Counted from the stretch's first letter, positions 25,001-40,150 are shown. The stretch is 64,000 bases of DNA from Mastigias papua (GCA_964019165.1 OZ025276.1:11953028-12017027), one strand, 5' to 3'. Translations and numbers: made by a program. The notes: generated by a model from the letters alone, not told the origin.

Positions 25001-25709
25001 GATCAAATCTCTTCCTGCGACATTCATCTTTCCTATTCCAAACCTTCCACATGTCTCTGTTTCGACTCTCAGTTCTCTACTTCCAACTTGTGCATTAAAA
25101 TCTCCCCCTATAATTAACCACTCATCCTTTCTCTTTAAAGCCAATTGTTCCTCAAGGTTTTCTCTATATTTCTTCATGTCCTCTTCATGTTTCCCCCATA
25201 TTGGTTGGTAGCAAGCTACTAATCTATGCTTCTTTACTTTGACTGCCACAACTCTTTCAGACACCCATCTTTGACACCCCTGTTTCTCCCAATCATCAGC
25301 CCAATCATCCCTGAGAAATATTGCTACCTTATTCCCATAAATTACTACTCCATATAGTTCTCTAGATTTAATCCATAGTATTCCATGTTGTTTACTAGTT
25401 ATTTCTGAGAAAAACACTATCTTTGTTGAAGTTTTTCGAACATATTTCAACATCTCAACAAACCTGCAGCTCCTGGGGTAGTCCACATTTGCTTTCTGTG
25501 CATTCCATGTCATTACTTTTGTCTTACTAGCCATCATCTCAACCCTCTTTTCCATGCATCTCCTTATTTGCTCTTGTCGTTTCCTCCTTCGGCATACTCT
25601 CCTTCTCTTCCTCTCCTTTTCTACTTCTGGACCTGGATTTTTCTCAATATCATTTTGAAGCTTTAATTTTACTCTACAGTCAATTTGTCTCCTGAGTTCC
25701 CAGGATATA
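22016..25709 (-). CDS. Family B LINE polyprotein: endonuclease, reverse transcriptase, C2H2 zinc fingers
   Basis: From the ATG at 25555 the frame runs 1179 residues without a stop, and it is open upstream to the transposon border at 25709. An APE-type endonuclease lies near residues 10-260 (VMTWNAQKAN, IIGGDFNAQVGS, LSDHKPKTM). The reverse transcriptase (about 480-830) has HKKGDRKEINNYRGVCLLS, QCGFRTGRSSADA, DITKAYPRVNR and the catalytic LFADDTTILG. The C-terminus carries four zinc-finger-like Cys/His clusters, e.g. CDWEECGTVCRTRAGLKAH and CDVCGEEMSKANKSRH, presumably nucleic-acid binding. Upstream of the ATG in the same frame is DIEKNPGP, a 2A-type motif. The second part of the N-terminal coding region lies beyond the inserted element at 27474-27672. 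Confidence 0.9.
25628..25651 (-). other. 2A-like ribosome-skipping motif in the LINE N-terminus
   Basis: The codons read DIEKNPGP, matching the D(V/I)ExNPGP core of 2A peptides, in frame with the endonuclease-RT protein and preceded by a Leu/Lys-rich stretch (RVKLKLQN). In several non-LTR retrotransposons such motifs at the N-terminus separate a leader peptide from the enzyme during translation. The final Pro would become the first residue of the enzyme. Activity is inferred from the motif only. Confidence 0.8.
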
Positions 25710-27473
25710 CGGGTGTAAAGTGAGATCGAACGTGATTGGTGGATTTCCTAGTCCTTAGTTACGTGGTAGCAACCGGCTTTCTCTGGAGAAGACTACTATG
25801 GTCTTGCACTGTACAAGATTAGGGTAGAGTGTTTCTACCCTAATATTTCGTCAAATTGCTTAGCTATTATATTTATTCTTCCTTGGAAGCTCTTTATTTC
25901 AATAGTTTTTTCTATTTATTATTTATTTTTGCTCTGCATAACTTCGACTCGTGCTTTGAAGTTCGACTGAGTTAGGCCATCTCCATAAACAAATCATTTT
26001 GTAACCATTCCAGTATTATTTTATTTCTAATACATTCATTCAGGCATTCATTTAGTGCATGTTCATTACTTTCCCTTAAGTAGCAACTTACTGTGAACAT
26101 TCCCCAACGATAATACTAAACTAGAATTATGCGAACGTTTCCATTCCGTCACATCTTGGCCTTTGTTCAGGCCAATTTACATACCATCTTACCATCAACA
26201 CCTTGCCATGTATATCCTAGTCCTTCCTCTTTATAGCTGTATTGTTTACATTGTCCTTTTTAAGTAGGCCGGATATAAAAGTATATTTTTATCCAACAGT
26301 TATAAACTAGTTAGGTAGTATGAATTCCCACAGAGGAAAGGCATTAACACAAGCTACAAACGCCTCCAAGACTTAAAACAGTCGTACTACTGAAAAGTCA
26401 GTCAGTTGTGTGGATCGCACATGTAGTCTAGTCTCAATTTCGTAAACAAAATACGAATGTGGTACTCATTTTCCACACATGAAACAGATGCTCCAGATCA
26501 GAAGGAAAACGACTTATCAAGTGAGCGAGTGAATTGAATATAGGGGTACGTAATCCAGTGTAGTGTAGAATTTCGCAACCGGTCAAGTTTTTGTATGAAA
26601 ACATAGCTTTCTTAAATGTTCTGATTGTCAGGTACGCTTGGTCAAGTTCTACTGCTACTTTGTTGAAATGATTGTTGTTTAAACTTAGTTATTTGATGTT
26701 CCCCTTCCCTATCTGGAGAGTCAAAACTCTCCATGTTGGTGGTTCATTCTTTATTGCTGTCCAGGAATATGGGAAAAGGGGTTTAGCGCATAAGAGATCA
26801 GAGGCCTCTGGAAACGGTCTTGATCCTCTTTTGTATACGTTCATCTATCACACTTCCACGACGATTTGGGATAGGTATCGACCCGCTCTTTACTCTTTCT
26901 CTCCATGTCTCCAGGGGCATCACTCTTACCACAGACAACTGGTCTTACGAGCAATACCTACTACACAAGTAAGATGTGGAAGGGGCATTGAATCCCTCCC
27001 CGCGTACTCTCACTATCCACGACCGCTTCGTATGGTGTTCAGATGGGTATTGGAAAATAATTCGGTAGATGTAGCTAAGTGATAAATTGCAACCAAAATA
27101 CAGGACAAGTTTTTGTCTGTTTGTAACGATGACAATAAACAAGTCCCTAAAGTTGCTGTGATTTATAATCAAGGGCATGATATCCCGTAGGCCTACGCTA
27201 CACAAATCGTGGAATCAACATTCGTAGGCATTAAAAATAAGGAAAAAACAAGTCTAAATACCAAAAGGTGACGTCAAAACGACTATCAAAACAGATAAAA
27301 TCAAATGTTGGCTCTGAGTTCACAAAATAGCTTGATAAAAGCGATCTTCCATAGACTCATACAACGGAACATCCACGTACACAACACAACACACTTGAAT
27401 GTAGGTCGGTTGCTACCACGTAACTAAGGACTGAGCTATTCGACCAATCACGTTCGATCTCACTTTACAGCCG
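25710..27473. mobile_element. TIR DNA transposon (1,764 bp) flanked by TA, inserted in the LINE
   Basis: The ends are inverted for about 70 bases with few mismatches: gtaaagtgagatcgaacgtg and ttagttacgtggtagcaacc appear at the left (25716-25778) and as reverse complements at the right (27405-27468). TA lies at both outer borders (25708-25709, 27474-27475), fitting a Tc1/mariner- or pogo-like duplication. Removing the element and one TA brings the two pieces of the LINE frame into register. The interior has no transposase-like ORF; a 136-codon frame at 26672-27082 is unrecognised. Likely non-autonomous. Confidence 0.8.
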
Positions 27474-27672
27474 TATTGCCAGCAATTTGATAACGGAGCT
27501 CCTGGGGCTGGCTAGGCCCGCAGTAGCTCCCCACAGTGTTGCAGTCAGGTAGGAAATGCTTAGCATTTCCTCCTTTACTCTTGGCACAATGGTTAGCATT
27601 ACATTTGTTTCAAACACGGATTTCCCGAGTTGATTATCGCTCGCCACCTCGGGAAGGTTGCAATGCTTCGGC
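27474..27672 (-). CDS. N-terminal leader segment of the family B LINE ORF
   Basis: The frame is open from just after a TAG near 27673 to the transposon border and continues in phase into the segment at 25709 if the insertion is removed. The encoded leader of about 65 residues has Met codons within it and moderately hydrophobic stretches (e.g. YLTATLWGATAGLA). It would be the peptide upstream of the 2A-like motif. Start codon unknown. Confidence 0.6.
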
Positions 27673-27676
27673 TAGC

Positions 27677-27724
<48 letters not shown>

Positions 27725-27743
27725 AATCATCATAATCATCATC
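27677..27743. repeat. (CAT)n microsatellite, slightly interrupted
   Basis: A CAT run with two 'cataat' interruptions at the 3' side, at the 5' border of the family B LINE. Confidence 0.95.
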
Positions 27744-27758
27744 AATTTATTTACAGTT

Positions 27759-27905
27759 GTACCTTAAGGACAGTTTAAAGCTCTCGTGTATATGCGCCCT
27801 AATCCAAGTAAAGTTGTGAAAAAAGACCATGCACACGGACAAAAAGTGCGGTGATGAGCTTAATCCCTACAAGAATGCAGTAAGGTTGCTCGTGTGCAGA
27901 GCCCC
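27759..27905 (-). repeat. Other half of the dispersed repeat split by the insertion
   Basis: The reverse complement matches 15724-15962 in order (acacgagcaacctta, tccgtgtgcatggtct, aaactgtcctta), lacking about 100 internal bases. It starts with GTAC at 27759. Confidence 0.75.
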
Positions 27906-28142
27906 TATGGGGTCCTTAATTATGTCATCAAGTTGTTCTAAGCATGATGTGTCAAGTTGTGAGACATAACCAGCTGGACTGTCTGGCACATGTCCTTGGC
28001 CTTTTCTAAAGCTAAAAACATTGTAGACAGTTATATTTAGGTCTAGAGCGATAAAACTAGCTGACATAAAGTGGTCGATAAGATAATTCACCGTTGGAAT
28101 GATCATGTTAGTAAAAAGCCCCTACTGATCTTATAACTACAT

Positions 28143-28420
28143 GGTATGTTTGTTAAACGTCTGGGGAAAATGGTAATTTAGCTCTGACGACAGTTTCAAT
28201 CTGGCTGCTGACGTTATAAAAGCAGTATGGTTGTTTAACGTCTGGGGAAAATGGTAATTTAACTCTGACGACAGTGTCAGTCTGGCTGCTAACGTTATAA
28301 AAGCAGTATGGTTGTTTAACGTCTGGGGAAAATGGTAATTTAACTCTGATGACAGTTTCAGTCTGGCTGCTAATGTTATAAACGGTATGCTTGTTTAGCG
28401 TCTGAGGAAAATGGTACTAG
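28143..28420 (+). repeat. Tandem repeat, 81-bp unit, about 3.3 copies
   Basis: The word cgtctgggg recurs at 28158, 28239 and 28320 and as cgtctgagg at 28399 (spacing 81, 81, 79). Each unit contains aaaatggtaattta, tctgacgacagt and tctggctgct. No ORF spans it and its role is unknown. Confidence 0.9.
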
Positions 28421-29365
28421 AATACCAGGCAGCAGAGTAAACTATTAACTGTACTGCTATTGCCCGTCGCCCCGACAGATCCGTCTTTTAGCTCTCTGTG
28501 GCCATAAAAACATCTTTTATTGCGCAATGCAATATTAAGCTACGGCCAAGCTACTAGATTGGTCTCTCGACGTTTGCTATACATTTATATTCCAAACACT
28601 TGGTGATGTATAGTGTTGTGGCCAGATGGCTATGCATTTTACCATACAACTTACTTTTCTTATAAGAATACCTTAAATTTTTGCTAAGCCTTAATAGTCT
28701 TAAAGCCTTTCATTCTGAGCCAAGGATTGACACCAAATGTGGATCCAAGGGTGAGAGCCGGGGGGCCATGCCCCACCCCCACACTGTAGTACTTCATATC
28801 GCCAAAATTTGTATTCAGAGACATGCCACAGGAATTAGACAAGAAAATGAATAGGAAGTGAATTGACCACTCTACACAGCACTCAAACAGTTTCAGAAGG
28901 GTGTGGCTAAGAAAAAGTTCCCCTCCAGCGAAATTTCTTTCCGAAATGGCTCCATCCAAAACCATACTCTGGATCCGCCTATGACTGACACTCCCCGAAG
29001 AGTTGCAGAATCGCATTAGAGCACAATGACCGGGTTACTGATCATTGCTTTTTTCATTTTCGAAAGAAACTCAAATAGTCTAAAAAGTCCAAGTCTTAAT
29101 GAAGCTGCGAACTTTCCATTGTTCTTAACTTTTTCCTAAATGTCAGAGATCTTGAGCCTTGATATTCGTATAAAGAGTTTACACGTACTTTTTTATAAGA
29201 AACTAACGTCCGGTGCTGGTAGGCAGTTTCTTAAACCTTCTGGCCATTGTGCTATCAAAAGTTTCTTACATGTTTCTTAGTGGTCTTAGGTAATGAATAA
29301 ACGTGCTTCCAAGGTAAAGTAAACAATTCACTCACATTCAGAGATAACCTAATTTGATGTGCTAA
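28421..29365. other. No gene seen
   Basis: Ordinary AT-rich sequence. Short frames here lack any recognisable motif. Confidence 0.4.
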
Positions 29366-29369
29366 TTCG

Positions 29370-29575
29370 AAGAATGATAAACGATGGTGTATTAAGTCTC
29401 TCAAATACCTTGTTCCACACAACTTGCAAGCAATGTTTTCCAGAAATTCTCACTACTCCACTAACAGAAAAATACCTCAAACGGGCAAATATCGTTCTCT
29501 TACAGAGTTGCAAAATTATGGAACGGCCTCTCAGCTGAGACAAAATTGCTATCCTCCCTAACGAATTCTGGTCTC
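29370..29575 (+). pseudogene. LINE family A reverse transcriptase C-terminal remnant
   Basis: Two overlapping frames give SLKYLVPHNLQAMFSRNS and then SNGQISFSYRVAKLWNGL, matching the end of the intact LINE protein (SLNRLTPQYLSDLFVANS ... FSYRGAKLWNGL). A frameshift separates them. No hairpin or tail repeat follows, so the copy is old. Confidence 0.7.
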
Positions 29576-31655
29576 ATTTGACCTAATTTTTAAAGTTTCT
29601 TAGCTTTATTCAATTTGGGTAGGGTTGTTTCTTAACTTTTGAATAATTGAGCCTACCGTTTCTTATAATCTGTTTCTTATAAAAAACTGCGTGTACTTGA
29701 CTTTCTACCTTGGAACTTCACTTTCACAGAAAGAATAGCGATTGATTCTTATACGCATAAACAATATGCACCCGATGGGCTGGCACAGAAACCATGAATG
29801 CTTTGTTGCCCTGGATATGCACTATTTTCGATACTCATATAAACACGAAATAAGTTTTACATTAGTTTGTATACGATGCAGATATCTCAGCTTGGAGAAT
29901 ACACTCTTTCTTTATAAGAACCAGTAAAATTGAGGTTCAGGCTGGCTGTTCGTAATTGTTCCAAAATGTTGAAGCTGAAGTGTTCTTAATTTGTTCTTAA
30001 GTTATTGGGGTGTAAGCAATGTAGACGTTAGACAATATACAAGAGAACATTGGATGTTTATGAAACAGGTATTATCTTCAATAGCATTAGCAGAAGACAA
30101 AAGATATACATTTTTACAGATGTATAATCCTTGCTAAAAGTCTCGGCACACTTACGACTTGTTTTACACGCTAATGATTTAGGTGTTTCAAGTACTTTTA
30201 GCAAACATTGTTTAGCTTAAAAATGTTTATATCAGTTTCAAATCATTTTACGACAGTGCTTCAGTTTGTTCTTAGTTTGTTCTTAATGCTCCATGAAGTT
30301 TGAGGCTCGTGTTTTTATAAAGTTGTCCTTATACAAAGAGAGTGTAACCTCGGGTAGCCGAGGCTATGTTCTCCATATAAACAGAACGTTAGAACAGCGC
30401 CTTTTGAACAGCACGTTAAAAGCCTGACTGACTGAACATAGTATTGCAGATGGTGGTGCATTTACAGACTTAACCAACTACCGATGGACACACGATCTAT
30501 TGTCTAGAAGTTAAGACAGAACTATTGACAGACCGTACCTTTGATTCACTGTTGTTGTTTGAATTGGGATCAGTTATTACCTCATACATGTTGCACTGAC
30601 ACGAGAGTATTTGAAATGAAGCTCCTAAAATAGTATCGTGAACCAAGTCAACTACTCAAAAGTAACTGAATCCTTGCGTTAATGGCAAATATACCATACA
30701 CTTGTAAATCCAAATTTGCCAACTTTTTATCAACAGGTTGCGGGGAGTCATCAACGTCTCCCCAAGCTTTTCGTTGTCACCTGCGAATATCCAGGACCTT
30801 AAGATTGGTCACAAATTTTCTTTGAATCTAAGGGGTTGTAATTTTACAGGTAGCGAATCCTTGTACTTTTAGGACTGCTGATATAGATAAAAGACCAAAC
30901 GACTTGTATCTCCCACCATACAGGACAAAAATCTAATAAGAAAAATGCATGGTCTATTCATTATAAACAAATGGACTGCGCTGTAGAAATAAAGCGAGAA
31001 CGATGTGACAAAGTGAAAATAGAGAGAATTCGCAGATAATATGGCTTTAATGCGTAAAAATGTTACATCTCAAGTCTATCGTGGTGGAGCAAAAGTGGAC
31101 GAGCTAGTAAGAAATATCTTGAACCACCCCGACTTCAGTGTGGTTGCAGTATACCGAGCAGTCGCTTTATTTGTACTTTGCAGTCGTCTTACTTATTACG
31201 AATAGGCGATGCATTTTTCCTATGAGACCTTAGCCTGTTACCTACCTATGTAAGAAACTCAATTTAATTACGCTTGAAAGCAGCGGTGTTTCGACGAATT
31301 AATTTGGCAACTCTTACGAACCAAATGGAAGATAGAACATACCTGATAAAATATAAAGTATGGTTACCCTCTGAGTTTCATTTTGAACTAGAAGCAAACT
31401 GAAATAGGGTTTTCTGTGTTTGAAAATAATTTGATTAGTTTTGCACAACCTAGTGTAAATGTGCAGATCAATAAGTGTCTCTATTTATTATCGGAAAAGT
31501 TCTTAGCTGGGTTCATAACACTATATTTTATTGCTAGTCTTCAGTTGTTGGCTCGACCCATTTCTATCTATCTGTTGTATTGATCACTGATCACCTACCA
31601 GGTCACTAACAGGTTATACAGACACATAGATGATAGAGGTAAAGATATGCCAACG
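29576..31655. other. No gene seen
   Basis: I see nothing beyond short chance frames. The phrase gtttcttat/gttcttaa recurs unusually often between 29,170 and 30,300 but without a regular period. Confidence 0.4.
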
Positions 31656-31660
31656 TCACG

Positions 31661-31924
31661 TTAATTGTTGTCATTTCGACCTCCGAATTCATTGGGAACA
31701 TTAACTCGCAGAGCATCTGTTCTTATTTTGTACACATCTATTATTGCAACATGGCTATATCGTATCGTTGTTGAGTCACCGTTGCTCGTTGACACTTCTT
31801 GATTCTCCTTGCAACTGATTGAAAGTAGTCTTTCGCATGTGGCTGTAGTGGCTGGACTGACGTAGAGTAGTTTGCAGATCTGCACAATTTCACTCATCAT
31901 TGATCTCTGATTCGAGGCAAGCAT
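31661..31924 (-). pseudogene. hAT transposase C-terminal (dimerisation) remnant
   Basis: About 87 residues read LYVSPATTATCERLLSIS ... RYSHVAIIDVYKIRTDAL ... NVPNEFG. This matches the hAT family C-terminal signature, in which (S)ATxATxERxFS is followed by a helix ending in a His/Lys-rich motif and NEF. Only the tail is present, with no catalytic core, ends or upstream frame. It is a fragment of an element or a domesticated-gene pseudogene. Confidence 0.75.
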
Positions 31925-31929
31925 TTCAT

Positions 31930-35090
<3,161 letters not shown>

Positions 35091-35109
35091 CCTAGGACAA
35101 TAGTAGATT

Positions 35110-35275
35110 TTTCATTCTAAGCAGTGCCTCCTACTGTTTGAATGTAGCAGTTGGGGGATTGGTTCTAGCGCATGCGCTCTTATCAGACCATAAATAGGGT
35201 ACGCCCTTGTAATTTTTGCACTTTGGGACAAGTGTTGGGAGAAGAGTCAGACACAGAGAGACAACGGCAAGGTAG
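35110..35275 (+). promoter_or_regulatory. Possible promoter and non-coding first exon
   Basis: A TATA-like ataaataggg (about 35190) is followed within 90 bases by a strong donor-like caag/gtaggt (35274). A candidate micro-exon lies downstream at 36946-36984. Sequence alone cannot show transcription. Confidence 0.2.
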
Positions 35276-35411
35276 GTTGTGCTTACTTTCGTATGACTAT
35301 CGACTCTTCGCAGAAAAGATCCGGGGCTTGTATATTTTATATTTTCTTCTTATTATGTGTTGTTTACTATACCTAAAGCGTGGGGATGCCATGTTTTGGT
35401 TATCAAAATGC

Positions 35412-35640
35412 TGTAGAAATGGGCGTGGCAGTGTGGCGGAGTAAAGGGATGGGGTGGGGGCTGACACAGCCACTGTTATTAAGGAAACCATCAATACATA
35501 GCAATATCTAAAACAACAGGCCTATAGGTCAGAACCATGAAAAGCAATGGTTCTAAGGTTGATTTGTTTGACTTACCAAGTTTCAGTATATTTTTAGATA
35601 GACAATTTTTGGATGCTGCTTGGAAAGGAGATAAATGCTC
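35412..35640 (+). repeat. Dispersed repeat, inverted copy at 14440-14680
   Basis: Reverse complement of the block at 14440-14680; see that entry for shared words. Confidence 0.7.
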
Positions 35641-36945
35641 GCGATTTTGCAACATTTTGCCATTGCTGAAGGTCGGCTGGAGATCACATTGAAATGCTGG
35701 AGCCTCCATCCGACTTCGGGAGGCTTAGCAACTATAGTTGCTAACATGCACATAGATACACAGCATAGATGCTAACATGTAAACTACATTGAGCTGTTGG
35801 ACCATATAATGCAGGATTTACCTATATAGAGTTTGCACTAGAAGTCATTCAAGTGTTGTTGGCCGTCCTGACTAGCTCCACATACATTTACAAGAGCTAA
35901 AATCTGGTGTTCTTGTGAACCCGGCTCAAATGTTGAATCGGTTTAAATTGAGCTTGTGTACCTGCTTTTCCTATATATTCTGTATACAGATGACCAATGT
36001 GCACTTGTGAGTTGTGGGCGTGTCTCGAGCGTCGAGCTTTATTAGTAGGTGCCTATACGTGTTAATACTTATACAGATAGTACATTTGAAGGCGAGCCAG
36101 CATGGCTGGCCGCCTAGTAGAAGTATAAGAAGCGAATTTATTGCATTTTACATACGTTCCAAGTCTCCTGTTTTCTCCGGGAGGCTCCTATTTTTAGAGT
36201 AGATCTCCGGTTCTCCCGTTTTCTGATTAAAAATCTCCCGCTTTTTAGTGCTTTGTATGAAAGGCATTAGAAGACAACTTTATTTACTACGAGCGATAAC
36301 TTTTGACCTTTGCGCATACTTTAAAGGAAAAATTGTTTGTGTTTAAAACACTACACATTGGACTTGATAGCCCAGTAATCCTTGATAGAGTTTAAGTTTA
36401 GCATCAGCATTTTTGAGATAAAGTGGGAAAAATATGCTTTGACTGATAGCAGTTGCCTAGAGTGCAAAGAAGACAAAATGTGTCTTAGCATAGTGGTATG
36501 TAGTTAAAGTAGGTTTAATAAGCATCTCTTTACTTCCCGTTTTCCTACCGCTTTTGGATTCTTATCTCCCGTTTTCTCCTGTTGTTTTTTTCAATGAAAA
36601 TATATGGAACTCCCGTTTATTAGGAAAATTTGGTTGGAATGCGTGCGCTTACTGCTTGCCTTTAGGGGACCCCTCAGAAGGACGGGCCTATTGCAGATGG
36701 GTACCTCCCCTATCATCCTAACCTACTTATCGAGGGCTATCGAATGGTAGATAATGTATTTGGGTAGGCCTTCACTGTCAGGGAATGACAGACACCTTTA
36801 AGATCTACCCTTGCTGTATCATTGACTTTTGAGCTAGTCCGAAAGTTGTAATAAAGGTTTCGGGGCTCTTTCTTGAATCTATCATATGTAAGAAACCAGA
36901 CTCTCATTCTTTGCACTAGGGCCGCGGGGAGCGTCTTCCCCGCAG

Positions 36946-36984
36946 CACCTCTACTACTTCCAGCCCCACACGCGCTATTACTTG
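36946..36984 (+). CDS. Possible 39-bp micro-exon
   Basis: A classical acceptor (gcgtcttccccgcag) and donor (gtaagtgc) bracket exactly 13 codons open in at least one frame (HLYYFQPHTRYYL). A further possible coding piece begins with ATG at 37134 (MEEKIDYVSFPTTCKVC) and could splice at ctgcag/gtgtat near 37223. No family recognised; chance is a real alternative. Confidence 0.2.
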
Positions 36985-37229
36985 GTAAGTGCTTATTAGC
37001 AGTAAAACAGAGGTATAGTTAAGAATATTGGTAGGAGGGGCAAGATATAAAGATTAATGTATTAGTTTTTTCATGATCGTTCTATTTTGTTACACACTTA
37101 TAGAAAAGCCATTCCTTTCAAAATTTAACACATAATGGAAGAGAAAATCGATTACGTCAGTTTTCCGACAACGTGCAAAGTCTGCAGACACAAGATAAAG
37201 TTTATTAGCGGCATATTCTGCAGGTGTAT

Positions 37230-40150
37230 TCTTTTCCAGCACAATGTTTGATCTCTTGTTGAAAGCCAATACTGTTAGTGTTCGAGAAGAGGATCAATCA
37301 TTGGACTGGGTATGAACGCACCTTCAGACTATGCCGCTGATTGATTGCATTTTTATATATATTAAGGAATTTGTCTTGTAAATGGTTGGTTTAAAAAAGT
37401 ATCTTTTATGTTGTGTTGTAAGTACCATGTATTTGCTGTGTTGTAAGCAAATAAAAAAAATCAGATAACAATTGTCAGAAAATATAGGTGATCAATTTGA
37501 TTGGAAGAAAGTTACGCCACAAGAATTTCTTACTAGCATGCATAAGTTTTTTAAGATTTATCCCACGGTTTGCTTACTCTTTGTGTTAACCAGGTTGAAG
37601 TTGAAGAAAGTTATACATGCATATACACACACATACAAATGGCAGTCTAGTTCTACAGAGGGTTCTTGGCCCCCATGACCCCCTCTGTCTACACCATTCT
37701 AATAAAGTAACGTATCATGTCTTGTGCTTTCTTAGTGGCGCCAAATCTTCAGATGCGGTTATCTGCGCCGAAATCACAGAATGTAAACTCATTGTGAAAG
37801 GAAAATAATCTAAGCAGGAGCAAAACTTTCTGCTACACTTAGGGAGAAGTGAGTAAATGCAGAAATTGCACTGTTAAGAGTGCAAGAGATATGATTGACT
37901 CATGAGAAGTTAGTATACGCAGGGTGGCGTCTGAGGAAGTGCTTTCGTTAGGTCCAGAGCCTTGCCAGTTGGTATTGGTATTGGGGTAATTGGAAGAAAT
38001 AGGGAAATCAAATTCTATTTGTTGAACTTGTAGGTAAATAGTCATGAACCATTGCAAGGAACTTCAAGAGGCCAACTTGTAACATGAGTTTCTAATAGAA
38101 ACGGGTAATTGCTTGTGCTAGTTAGCCGCAGACCAACAACAGGCACATAGTAATTTCAAAGTCTGTGCTTTTGCAAATTTTGAATGGAGGATTACAGATA
38201 AGTCTATTAAAATAAGTTTTCCTCTTTATTTTTATTTATACTTATCTGTTTCTAATGTTGATAGTAATGATGCTCAACCTTTGGTCGTAGAATACGTGAA
38301 GAAAAACTTTTATTACTGAATTTCTTAAAAGCTATGAATTGTGCTCCCAACTTCCATCAGGGACCAACAATCTCAAAGTCACCACAGGGCACATTTTGCA
38401 AAGTTGAGTGAATGAAGCACGATTCCCTGGATGAAAAGCTTCGGCATCGCAGACCCGGGGGGCACTGGAGGTGCAGCTCTCCATTTAAACGCTGTTGGGG
38501 CTTTTGGGGTATGCATTCCCCCTTTGACTTTTACGTTTCTTATATATGCCTGAAATGTTCGACATGAAATGCAAGATTCTGTACAAAGTTGGTTACGAAT
38601 TAGGTAGAATATGGAGAATCATCTTGGGATAATTTTGCGTGATTCCAAAGATGCTGTCTTAAAAATTTTTTCAAATAATTGCAAATAAAGACTTGTATTT
38701 GAACTCTCGTGTTAAAAATTTAACACTACATTACCGATCAGCCTCACCCATATTTCTTTTTTGGTTGTGTTAGTTGTTCTCAATAGATGTTTTCTAATTG
38801 TAGGAGGATGGGGAAAAGGTCCTTAAAAGTTTATGATCAATATCCCCTCTTCCATACCAGTGAGAGCCCCCCTGTAACTGCGCTTGCAAATTTTGTACCT
38901 TTCCTGAAATGATCGTTCATGTTTATCATAAAGGACCCGTTATGTTTTGAAATGTTGCGGAGATGCACCTGATTATTTCCTTGCTTCACGTTTCAATGTT
39001 ATTCGCGTTAAGTAGTTGGTTGTATCCACGACCCGGAAACGCGGAGTGTGGTACTCAAAATGACATTAAATTGATTAGTTGTTCTTTCATATCTTTTCCC
39101 AAACTATACCCAGATTCGCAGGAGATACTCAATCCCCTTTTTGTTTATTTGAAAAGGTTTTCTTCACTTTTCAATCTCTGTATGGATCCAAGTTGGTATA
39201 CCTTGATTGTATAGTTCAGTTTCTGTTTTCTCAGTGTCTTGAATCCTTTCAGACCTATCTTTTGTTCTATGTGTTAGAACTGTGTTGCTGTTGGTCCGCA
39301 AAATACAGATTACTTTTGATCCTGGGACATATCAAGAAAAAACTGTTTTTAAGGACAGTCAGGAAAAATTGGAAAAAGTCAAGAAATTTCATTGAAACTT
39401 TATGAAAGTCAGGAAGAAGTCAGGAATTTTTATCATGCGTACAAATGAATTTTTTGGTGCTCAACAGACAACTCTACATATTTTACAGTTCTGATATTTT
39501 TTGCTCCTGTTTTAGACAGTAGTTGAGCAGATAACCTCCTGTTCTTACCCAAATTAGAACTGTGTTAAATTGCTTAGTTTTTAAAGATGGGTCGCTCGCA
39601 TCATTTGTACCACCGGTTGGTCAGGAAAAATATTACCCATTTCTGATTTGTAGTCAGGAAAAGCACCTACATTTTCAAGAAAGTTGTCAGGAAAAGTCAG
39701 GAAAACATAAACCCTGTTTGCCTTTTTTTCACCATTGCCTCTCCTTTTGATACCTGGTTTCATGTCAAATTAGCTCCACACAGAAATTAATACCCACTAG
39801 TGTTTCCTATTAATATCAAATCTGCATTTACTGACTAGACTCAATATTGTAGCTCTATTGTTCTTAGCTTTTTGATATTTTGTGGAACGGTTCTATATCT
39901 AGTGAGTTGCATTTCATCATTGGGAACGTCAGCTCTCATAAATGCAGGAGAGTTTCATTCTATTCTGTTCGAAAGAAATGGGCTAGATGCACCAAACAGG
40001 ATAAAGTTGAGGAGTAGCAGCAGCAATACATTAAGTTTGTTGCACCATTAGTTTTCTTTAGTAGAAATTTTTTAATTTAAGAGTTTTGAGTTTGAATAAG
40101 CAGTGTTGAATTTAGGTATTTTATGTCATGTATGGGAAAATGATCACGTG
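37230..40150. other. No gene seen
   Basis: No supported coding sequence. The phrase agtcaggaa(aa) recurs at about 39355-39700 without regular spacing. Confidence 0.4.

Larger units (their letters stand above)
21920..27676 (-). mobile_element. Family B LINE with ATC arrays at both ends and an internal DNA transposon
   Basis: The element reads from near 27676 to 21920 on the minus strand. It has a long ORF with endonuclease, reverse transcriptase and zinc fingers, and a 3' UTR ending in acaag repeats and a GAT tail. Its 5' end also touches a GAT array (27677-27743). A 1,764-bp TIR element with TA at both ends interrupts the N-terminal coding region (25710-27473). The family resembles RTE-type LINEs in endonuclease and RT motifs; the clade is not assigned. 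Confidence 0.75.

Noticed and set aside
26672..27082. 136-codon ORF as the transposase of the TIR element
   Set aside because: No transposase motifs and only a small part of the element; left unassigned.
27520..27680. tRNA-derived SINE with A/B box-like words
   Set aside because: The stretch reads as the N-terminal coding region of the family B LINE on the other strand, in frame with the downstream segment; the box matches are weak.
28143..28420. CRISPR-like array
   Set aside because: Contiguous 81-bp tandem units without unique spacers, in a eukaryotic genome.
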